Positions 56,139 to 64,000 of a DNA stretch of 64,000 bases are shown in pieces (position 1 is the stretch's first letter; each line of letters opens with the position of its first letter). Source of the stretch: Astragalus membranaceus (Eukaryota; Streptophyta; Magnoliopsida; Fabales; Fabaceae). A program made the position numbers and the translations under genes. The stretch is from positions 20,953,251-21,017,250 of the forward strand of contig CM076847.1 in NCBI GenBank assembly GCA_039519185.1, in the 5' to 3' direction. The notes under the pieces were generated by a model. That model worked only from the letters and a program-made list of their open reading frames with translations, was not told the origin of the DNA and did not search any database.

Positions 56139-57739
56139 ACGTTCTCCTTTTCTGAATTACATGAAACTCATGGAGCGAAAGACATGTACAGGATCTTTGG
56201 GCTTTATTAAAAGATAGTAGATTTAGTAATTCCGCAGAAAAGGAACATGTGGGGTCGGAGGTTCGGTTTCGTCAGATTCAGAGATGTTAAGGAAACAACA
56301 ATGTTCGCTGTTAGACATGATAATATCATAATAGGCGCGAAGAAGATTTACGTCAACCTTCCAAGATTTCAAAGGACGAGGAACTCTGAGGAAGAAGAGC
56401 AGTTGCATGCAACTCCTGCGAATGAAGAAGCCAACCATTGGACTAAATCAAGACGGCAAGTAACAACCGTAAGGAAAAGGGGCATGAGTCTGATAACGAA
56501 AGGAGGAAGGAGTACGCATATGCTGATATGGCCTGGAAACTGGAGAAGAAGTATGCACAGACAAGTAGGGGGACAATCGAAACCGAATCCACAAAGAAGG
56601 GAGAATAAGGGAGGGTTGTGCTACGAAGTTTCAGAAGAAGAAATGGAGAGACTCAACAAAATGTACGTAGGAGAGGTGAAAAACCCAGGGAGTACTCACA
56701 TAATCCAAGAGTGGTTTAATATGCAAGGATTCTTCTCCATCAAGGTCACACCAATGGGCACCAATTTGGTCCTGATGGAGGAGATGGAGGAAGGTATAAT
56801 TCCAGCTCTTATCTAGTACGATTTTGACTGGGTGAACAAAACCTTTGAAGATATTCGTGGATGGAGTCCAATGGAGATGGATAACGAAAGAACGGTTTGG
56901 GTACGATGTCATCGCATTCCTATTCATGCAGGGAACACAGACTTTTTCTTTGGACTGGCTCGCAAGTTCGGAGTTTTCTTTGGTGTTGATCAAAATACGA
57001 GGAAGAATATGTCTATGGACGTTGCAAGAATTCTCATTCGCACAAAGAGATACAGCGTCTTCAATATGGTTGTGAATGCGAATATTAACGGATCAATGTT
57101 TCATTATGATGATGATCGAAGAATGGTGCAGACAGATGCATTGGAATGGTTAAACACAAGCAACCCTAAATAGAGTAGAATCTGAAAAAGCATATAGCAA
57201 TTCTGAAAGTGTCTCCGGCGATGGTCCTCCACTGTTCCCGTCAACGGAAGGTGATGAGAGGTGGTCAGATGAGGAGGAGGAGGAAGCTGATAAAGTTGGG
57301 GGATAGTTGATGATAATCATAGACAGGTTGCCAAAAAATTGCATTGAAAGTTGATGATAATCATGATGCTGAAGGAGGCGCATGGGGTAAAGCAAACGGC
57401 GAGTGTTATATAAATGAGGCGGCGCATGATGCGACTTTGTCACATGGGGAGAACAAAAATTTATTTTTGGTTGAAAGTATTAGAGTGGGACAGGGCACAA
57501 CACACAGAGAATTCAGTTCGACCAATCAGAATTCACCTGAAGAAAATGGGTTTGAAAATGTCAAAGCGCTGAATGGACCTTTTAACTCGCTGGAGAGAAC
57601 AAATTCTTTTCTTAGCGGGTCGGTTGAAAGGACCCAGCTTGAAATGGGAGTGGCCTGTACTTAGTAGTGGGCCTTTAAATCAGGATGGATGTAAAGTTGG
57701 GGATAGTCTTAAAGTGGGTTGTTGCAGTAAAATAAACAA

Positions 57740-58827
57740 GGGTTTTTTTTACCCCCATCATTTCACCATCTATCCCATCATCATTGTGAAAAGACCAAAA
57801 TCCCCATAAATTTTTACAAAATTACAAAACATTTACCATTACTCACTTGCATCTGTTTGACCAAAAATTTTCCAGAGAGAATCGGATTTACCATTTAGAG
57901 AGCTATATCCGATTTTCAAATCGGATTTACCATCGGATCTACGTACTTCCGATTTCCTCAGACACAACGCTAATAGTAAGTCGGATCTAGCTAAATCCGA
58001 TTTACCATCGTATTTACCTATATCCGATTTCGCATCGGATATAGGTAGATCCGCGTTGTTTTTTCTTTAAATTTGTTTTTTTTCCAGTGTCTAACAGGTA
58101 TCGAGGGGAGTCCTCGTCTCAGGCATCGCCATATGCTCCCAGTACACGCACCCGCCACAGGATTGCGGGACATGCGTCTGCCCGCCATAGGCAACAGCAG
58201 CAATATCAGCAGGTGGAGGAGGCCCCAGACTATCAGTATGAGGAGGGCCAGCAGGGGCATCCTCTTGATGAGGATTATATGTCTGAGGACCATTCTATGC
58301 CTCTGTAGTGTCTACCACGAAAGGAACAACATGCGACTCTGTATGCACAATATCTGTTTCAAAATAGAACTACAGTTATACAGAAATTAATCTAAAAAAA
58401 AAAAAGAAATCGAATTAACGTGCCTCAAACGTAAATCCGCTTTGTATTTTTTACAAATCGGATATACCCCCATCTAGGTAAATCCGATTCATTAAAAGAT
58501 ATAAGCGGATTTAGATAAATCTGATTGCGCATCGGATTTAGCTAAATCCGATTAATTAAAATTTCGCTTTCTGTACTGAATTAAATGGTCAAATCGGATT
58601 TATCTATCACTTTGATAGATCCGATTTGAGTTATGCGTGTGTATTTATTATGTACTTAGAGCTAATCGGATTTACCTTGCATTTAAGTAAATCCAATTAC
58701 CAGATAAAGTGGTCCCCCACAGGTGAATCTTCCAAAAGTCAATTTTTGTAATTTATGTCAGTGGTATTTTCGGGATTATGGTATTGGGTGGGGGTAGATG
58801 GGAGTTGATGGGGTATAAAAAAAACCC
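57740..58827. mobile_element. Mutator-like element (Pack-MULE type), 9-bp TSD AATAAACAA
   Basis: 1,088 bp flanked by perfect direct repeats AATAAACAA (57731-57739 and 58828-58836). The ends are imperfect inverted repeats of about 38 bp: the left starts GGGTTTTTTTTACCCCCATC, and the reverse complement of the right starts GGGTTTTTTTTATACCCCAT. A 9-bp TSD is typical of Mutator-like elements. No transposase is encoded, so it is non-autonomous. Inside, arrays of AAATCCGATTT-like motifs (57870-58050 and 58425-58700) flank an exon-like segment. Confidence 0.88.
58088..58308 (+). pseudogene. Exon-like segment captured by the MULE
   Basis: After a T-rich tract and TTCCAG acceptor, 73 codons read as a polar tail (SNRYRGESSSQASPYAPST, RHRQQQQYQQVEEAPDYQYE, MSEDHSMPL) ending in TAG. 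It has no start codon, is less AT-rich than the rest of the element and has the look of a last exon. I do not recognise the donor gene; it may be the C-terminus of a plant-mobile-domain-like protein, but this is a guess. Confidence 0.5.
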
Positions 58828-59173
58828 AATAAACAAAAGAGAAAAACGTAAGCAGGCCCAGAAAAAGAAAATGAATAAGAAGGAAAACAATAGTAGTTTG
58901 GGCTTGGAGCAGGAAGTTACAATTGGGTTCATCTACAAAGACGCAAAAAGATTGGTCCCATCTTTGGAGAGCTCAGAAACGCAAAACTGTCAAAGCAAGC
59001 ATGATGTTTCCTTCGTAATTAGAAATCCTATCAACGCAACACGCACAATCTCAAACATCAACTCAGATGGAGGCTCTTTGTTATGCGACAGTTCAATCGG
59101 TGACTCTGAAATCAGAGTTTGTAATGATAGAATTTGTGTGGAGCATGAGGTCTCAGTCTCCAATAAAGTCTGG

Positions 59174-60027
59174 TGATCCACTGTCGCGCACGGATCAAAA
59201 CGAGTGATTTTAAAAATGTAGTTTACGGTAACGACAACTCGAGTATCGTCTCTCAAGGATTCTTGTATGAATTAACCAACTGACTAGAACAATGGGGGGG
59301 ATTTTAAGTTAATTAAGCAAACACGAATTACTAACGCAGTTTAACGATAAAGCGACGTAAACAACGATTAAGAGTCAGGAATACAATCATGCGAATTTGA
59401 TCAAAACCATTCCGTGAAATACAAATTAAGCACATGAATTTTCAGAGAATAGAATTGAAAGAGAAACGAAATTGAATTGATAGATTGAAAATCTCAAAGC
59501 GCGTTGGAAACTTGCTTACAGCAGATCAACTCTGGATGATTAGTTCTCCATAAAAATCGTTCAAAGCAATATCTTCCTTCGTGAATAGTCAAAACGTAAA
59601 AGAAAAGTGTCTCTCAACAGCCCTTGCAGCTGTTAGCTATAGGCGCACAGGGGATTCGGGTTCTAACCCAGCCGGGTCGAAAAACGTAAAAAGCCCGGCC
59701 CAAAACTAAATATCTATTAATTCTGGAACTTCAACGGCTTATTTGAGACTTCTGCATTCCGAATCAGCCCTTGGGTTCAACAGCAAAGTTGTAGCTCTTT
59801 CTCTTAGCTTTTCAACGCATATTAGAGCGCGTCGATCCAATACTCGTAGCTCCAGTTATGAATTTTTTCGTGGAAGCTGCTAAAGCTGAAAATAAAATAC
59901 GGAAATCAAATTAAACCAAAAATAAACTAAATTAGAAAAACATTATAAAACATAAAAATAACTAAAGCAAAACATAGAAATGCTTAAGCACAAACATGAA
60001 AGAATGTGCATCAAAATGCACTGATCA
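59174..60027 (-). repeat. 3' LTR of the Athila-like element
   Basis: 854 bp bounded by TGATCCACTG and CACTGATCA in plus coordinates, giving inverted TGATC/GATCA ends. On its inner side AAGTGTGGGGGAATT (minus strand) is the polypurine tract. No coding content is seen. Confidence 0.8.
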
Positions 60028-60761
60028 AATTCCCCCACACTTGAACTTTTGCACTCCGAGCAAAATAAAATAAAAACTCAGGAAACCCACAAGCATCATC
60101 AGTTACTCATTCCAGGCCACAAACTTTTCTTCGGTTAAGATTGCATCGATAGGTACTAATCTTGCACACTAAGGATATCGTAGGAACACTAATCCACAAT
60201 TGTGCAATCATAAGCCTCCTGAATACACAATCCAATCTGAATCACGTTATTATGCCTAAGCCTAACTTACCCATCCTCCTTTTTCCTCTTTTTCATTCTG
60301 GCACAATCACATTAAGCCCGTTATCTCCACATACTCATGGTAAGGCTACCGGTTAGTGACTCTGATCCTTTTTGCATGGGGTTCTGGAAATAAGTGGCAT
60401 AACCCCCTGTTTACCCAATTGTAGTTGCGGGGGATCGGACCGTAATCCGCCCTACCAAGTTCAGCACCGGAAACCTCTGAACCAACTAACAACGGGGATC
60501 CTTTTTTTTTGAAAGGGTTCTACGACCGTTGGGTTAAGTGACCGGGTGAGGGTCACCAAACTTAGAAGGAGCATTCCCTATATTTTTTTTTCTTTTTTTT
60601 TTAAAACTTGGATCGCTCACTTATTTTCATCGGCTTCCTTACGTAGAGCGTGTGCGAGATGGTGCTGACTGCAAAGATAAACTACTCAAGAGCTGTCAGA
60701 GAATGAGAATTCAAGGCTATGTCATAATAAGGATTCAAATTAATTTCCTTATGCAGGAGAC
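60028..60761 (-). other. 3' untranslated region of the Athila-like element
   Basis: Non-coding sequence between pol and the LTR, with T-rich runs (about 60580-60602 and 60839-60850) and a second CCCTCCCCCACACTT purine-type tract at about 60893-60906. Confidence 0.6.
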
Positions 60762-61403
60762 TCACGGTGTTAAAACGATATCGATGTTGCGAACTTTTCC
60801 CAAGACTCCACAACCCAAAACTTCCAAAAAGATACACCTTTTTTTTTTTTGAAAACAAAACACGAACAAATGCAAAGAAAGCAAATGATTCCCTCCCCCA
60901 CACTTAAAACAAGTTGCAGTGTAGTTGGGCGCTTCCAAAGAAAGCTCCTCTATGTTTGCATCTTCAGGCGCTGAACTTTCATGGAATAGCTTTAGGCGCT
61001 GCCCATTGACCTTGAAAACTTTGTCAGTACCTGCACTTTTAATCTCTACTGCACCATGAGGGAAAACATTAGTAACAACAAAAGGGCCAATCCATTTGGA
61101 TCGAAGTTTCCCAGCCATAAGCATAAGGCGGGAATTAAACAGTAAAACCTGTTGGCCCACAGAGAATTCCTTCCTAGAAATCATCTTATCATGGAAGTGC
61201 TTAGTTTTCTCTTTATAAATTCTAGAGCTTTCATAAGCCTCTAGCCTAAGCTCTTCAAGCTGTTGTAACTGGAGTTTTCTTTCAATACCTGCTTGTTGCA
61301 GCTCCAAATTACAACTCTTTACTGCCCAATAAGCACGGTGTTCTATCTCTACAGGAAGGTGACATGCCTTACCAAAAACAAGCCGATAGGGAGACATCCC
61401 TAT
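60762..61403 (-). pseudogene. Athila-like integrase C-terminal region, truncated
   Basis: The frame begins in TIGMSPYRLVFGKACHLPVE, followed by IEHRAYWAVKSCNLE, a coiled-coil-like stretch (QLQQLEELRLEAYESSRIYK), FHDKMISRKEFSVGQQVLLF and KLRSKWIGPFVVTNVFPHGA, the SH3-like end of integrase. The genuine C-terminus is probably near EELSLEAP; the further codons run into the untranslated region. The N-terminal finger and catalytic core are missing because a younger LTR interrupts the gene at 61404. Confidence 0.85.
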
Positions 61404-63703
61404 TGTAACACCCAAAATAATTTAATTAATTATTTGATTAAATTATTTAAGTGTTGCATTATTATTGTTATATTAATTTATTAATGTGTTATTTTTATTT
61501 AAATTGAAGGGAGTGGTGATGATAATTCCGGAGTGTTAGAATTGGCCCAAGCCCAAGCCCATTGACTTAGGCCTAGGCGAATTTAGCAAGGGTTTGAGAC
61601 AAGTGTCTCATTTGTGCAAAAAGAAAGAAAAGAACTCGAAGAGAAGAGAGAAAGAGAGAACTTGCGAAGAGAAGAGTGAGGGAGAAGGGGTCGCGACGGC
61701 TCAAGGAGAGAAGAGAGAGAGTTTTGCGCAAGCTTGAGGAAGAAGAAGGCTAGGGCTAAGAAGGGAATTCACGTGGAGCCTAAGGAAGGAGGAGAGCTTG
61801 GATCGTTGGTGGTGTTGGTGAACTTCTAGGGGTCTTGCGAGTTCTTCAATTCCAAGGTTAGGGGGCTCTCCTTTTCATCCTTAATAACCTATTTGATTAG
61901 CAATTATAGGGATTAGGTGCTAGGGGTGATTGTGAATTGAATTGTTATGTTATTGATTTAATAGTGGTGTGTGATTGGAATTAAGATGTTGTTCTCTTGC
62001 TAATTGTCATATTAAGTTTAATTGGTTGATTTCATGCTAATTAGAATTAAGGTGTATATGAAATTGATTCCGCATGATAGGTGTTTGTTATAATGGAACA
62101 ATAGGATTGAGAATGAGAACATGAGGCATTGTTGAGTGTTATTGTGATTGCATGATTAACTTGGAGTGAAATTGGGTGATTGAAGTGTGTGTAATAGGTG
62201 TTGTGGTGTGATGTTGATTGGTGTGTGCATAGGTGTGGCGTAGAGCATGTGTGTGTGCTAGGCATGGGCGCCAAAAGTGGCTGCCCATGTGTGAGTTATG
62301 GTGCGGTGTGTGTGTTGTGTCATGGTGAGGGGCGCCAAAATGTGGTTGCCCCATGGTGTGTTTTGGTGTTTCGGTGTGAGGGCGCCAAAATTGGCAAGCC
62401 CCTTGTGTGGGTGTTGCTTGGTGTGTCTTGTGCAAGGGCGCCAAATTGGCATGCCCATGTTGCATTTTGTGTTCGGTGTGTTGCTGGGCGCCAAGGGCGC
62501 TGGGTGCGTGGTGTGCGTGTGTTGCTGGGCACTGGGCGCCAGGCGCTGGGCGCCATGGGCGCTGTGTTTTGTGTTGCGTGCGTGTGTTGCTGGGCGCTGG
62601 GCGCCAAGGGCGCTGTGTGTGTTGCGGGCGTGTGTTGCTGGGCGCCAAGGGCGCTGTGTGTGTTGCGTGCGTGTGTTGCTGGCGCTGGGCGCTGGGCGCC
62701 AAGGGCGCCGTGTTGCGTGCGTGTGGGTGTGTCTTGTTGCTGGGCGCCAATTTTGGCTGCCCTGCGTGCTAGTTCTTCTAACCAGTTGATGAGACGATAT
62801 AAAATTTATTGGTGAGCTGAATAAATATTGGTGAGTTAATATAAAATGTATTGGTGAGCTCAATAAATATTGGTGAGTTGATATAAAATTTATTGTTGAG
62901 CTGAATAAATATTGGTGAGCTGAAATATTATTGGTGAGCATGTTTATGTAGAATTATGGTGATTTTGGTGTGTGTGAATGCATTGTACATGGCGTCGCAT
63001 AAGCATATGCATTGTCTGGTGAGCAGAAGACTTCGGCCTTATTATAAATTGTTGGTGAGCAGAAGGCTTAGGCCTTATTTGGTGAGTGCCCTCAAGGCAA
63101 GATATTGGTGTTGATGGATCCACATGCATAGGCCCTAGGAGTTGGGTTGCATTGCATGCATTACATATAATTTCGGTGTTGTCTGTTGATTGATATTAGA
63201 TAACGGTGTGCTATTATTGTTGTGTATTGGTGTTGTTAGTTGCCTGATCTATATGTTGTTGATCTTATATGTTATTACTTATGAACTGAGACTCACCCTA
63301 CTGCTTTTATGTTGCTTCTCATGTTGGCAACGTGTAGGTGATAGCGAGTGAAGGTTACCTAGTACCTTCTTCTAGTTGGTTGAGTCAGCTCTGATACGTA
63401 GCACCGGGGGGCGTCTTAGTTTTACTCATTTTATTTATTTGATGTCTTTAGACTGTTCATTTGGTGATGTAATTGAATACCTTGAGATTCGATGTTTTCC
63501 GCTGTGTTGATGTGAACTAAACAGGATGTTTATGCTGGCTGTAGTGCTATGTATCACGTACCTTGAGTCTTTATGAATTATTTTTGGAGCTATTATGCGT
63601 TGTTGTTTTTTAAATGTGGCACCCTCTGGCGATTGCACTGAAAGTTTTTGGAAACTCTGATTTTAAACTAATTAAATAGTAGTTATTAGAAGGGGGTGTT
63701 ACA
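61404..63703 (+). repeat. 5' LTR of the 61404 chromovirus, with GGCGCC block
   Basis: 2,300 bp from TGTAACACCC to GGTGTTACA. At 62265-62760 GGGCGCC and GGGCGCTG motifs alternate with TGTGTGTTGCG-type spacers; at 62800-62940 a different unit (ATAAATATTGGTGAG) repeats about four times. The ORFs in both blocks are low-complexity artefacts. A purine-rich GAAGAGAAGAG region at 61630-61750 resembles the leader zone of LTR B. Confidence 0.9.
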
Positions 63704-63707
63704 TTAG

Positions 63708-63719
63708 TGGTATCAGAGC
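63708..63719 (+). other. Primer-binding site of the 61404 chromovirus
   Basis: TGGTATCAGAGC, a perfect initiator tRNA-Met PBS, four bases after the LTR. Confidence 0.92.
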
Positions 63720-63818
63720 AGTTCGGTCTGTCCGACCAAGTCGTTGAGTCTTTAGTTTTATGATCCTCGAGTCTTGTTACTCGTTCTGACTTGAATCTTG
63801 TTTCAGTGATTAGTTGAA

Positions 63819-64000
63819 ATGGCCGGAAGAAATGATGCTGCTCTTGCTGCTGCTCTACAAGCAATGGCTCAGGCTGTGGGAAATCAGCAGGGTGCTGCTG
63901 ATGCTGGTGCTCGTAATTTGGCCAGGTTCCAAAGGGAGAATCCACCCACCTTCAAGGGTCGGTGTGATACTGATGGAGCTTTGGCATGGTTAAAGGAGAT
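63819..64000 (+). CDS. gag of the 61404 chromovirus, N-terminal 60 codons (partial)
   Basis: From the ATG at 63819, a hundred bases after the PBS, the frame reads MAGRNDAALAAALQAMAQAV, an Ala/Gln-rich helix, then NLARFQRENPPTFKGRCDTD and GALAWLKE, matching the start of the retrotransposon gag domain. It runs open off the window edge. The start codon is well supported by its position and by the similar MAGGS start of G2. Confidence 0.88.
   Translation, partial: MAGRNDAALAAALQAMAQAVGNQQGAADAGARNLARFQRENPPTFKGRCDTDGALAWLKE

Larger units (their letters stand above)
56139..59173 (+). pseudogene. L1-type LINE ORF1 remnant (RRM plus DUF4283-like), with MULE insert
   Basis: The conceptual frame starts near 56139 with an RRM: FSFSELHETHGAKDMYRIFG, a TAA at about 56210, then IPQKRNMWGRRFGFVRFRDV. 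A DUF4283-like region follows (FSIKVTPMGTNLVLMEEME, a TAG at 56814, then FEDIRGWSPMEM and VWVRCHRIPIH). Such proteins are the RNA-binding ORF1 of plant L1 LINEs and related retrogenes. After a stop at 57171 only low-complexity tail frames remain (57344-57664 and 57573-57739). The tail is split at SKINK by the Mutator-like element and resumes as REKRKQAQKKKMNKKEN to the TGA at 59174-59176. No endonuclease or RT (ORF2) follows. Confidence 0.75.
59174..61403 (-). mobile_element. 3' part of an Athila-like Ty3-gypsy element
   Basis: On the minus strand: end of integrase (61403-60762), an about 0.7-kb untranslated region with poly-purine stretches, a polypurine tract and the 3' LTR. The 5' part is cut off at 61404 by the next element and should resume to the right of that element, outside the window. 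Confidence 0.8.
61404..64000 (+). mobile_element. 5' part of a Tekay-like chromovirus (continues beyond the window)
   Basis: A complete 5' LTR, PBS and the start of gag on the plus strand, inserted into Athila-like integrase sequence. If intact, the 5-bp TSD should be CCTAT (61399-61403). The LTR ends and gag start resemble those of the chromoviruses above. Confidence 0.88.

Noticed and set aside
1..64000. tRNA or rRNA genes
   Set aside because: Only primer-binding sites complementary to initiator tRNA-Met were seen; no cloverleaf or rRNA-like sequence was recognised by eye.

Overview
The window is repeat-rich nuclear DNA from a flowering plant. It is AT-rich, with long satellite arrays, introns with GT/GC...AG borders, TATA boxes, nested LTR retrotransposons primed by initiator-tRNA-Met, a plant L1-type LINE and Mutator-like elements. 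A dicot, probably a legume, is my best inference from the element mix (Tekay-like chromoviruses, a Maximus/SIRE-like copia, an Athila-like gypsy, FAR1-related genes). The sequence alone does not prove the species.

Layout. 1-6565: about 34.5 copies of a 189-bp satellite, with a hidden higher-order period of 14 monomers. 6599-8254: two convergent gene-like units, a 131-aa protein of unknown function on + and a 270-aa protein on - made of two PB1-like domains of the kind found at the N-terminus of plant MULE transposases. Two old monomers of the same satellite follow at 8318-8700. 8701-11223: non-coding DNA with a possible 5' exon and a broken carboxylesterase. 11224-14452: two direct repeats of about 0.7 kb around a dense minisatellite. 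14460-20871: a very large imperfect palindrome, made of a degenerate FAR1-RELATED (FRS) tail on +, a ~188-bp tandem array on +, a spacer, the same array inverted, and a better preserved FRS tail on -.

20872-34100: a Maximus/SIRE-like copia on -, whose integrase and most of its RT are missing. In their place lies a rearranged chromovirus block (21952-30342) with one long intact pol ORF and three LTR pieces, two of them head to head. 35485-41404: a copia (C1) with target-site duplication (TSD) GATTG, a 1.1-kb internal tandem duplication and a mutated RT active site. 42287-55859: a second copia (C2), TSD AACTC, split by an almost intact, young chromovirus (G2, 43724-52475, TSD CCTGT).

56139-59173: a decayed LINE ORF1 interrupted by a 1,088-bp Mutator-like element (57740-58827, 9-bp TSD) that carries an exon-like segment. 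59174-61403: the 3' part of an Athila-like element. 61404-64000: the start of another Tekay-like element, with its LTR, PBS and the first 60 codons of gag.

How the parts relate. Insertion order can be read from the nesting: LINE, then copia C2 near it and the MULE inside it; chromovirus G2 inside C2; the 61404 element inside the Athila-like element. Two themes cut across families. First, the two ~189-bp tandem repeats share a core and both lie beside MULE-type genes. Second, four different elements each carry arrays of short near-palindromes (GGCGCC, AATCGATT, CACGAYCCGTG, AAATCCGATTT). No complete housekeeping gene was recognised.
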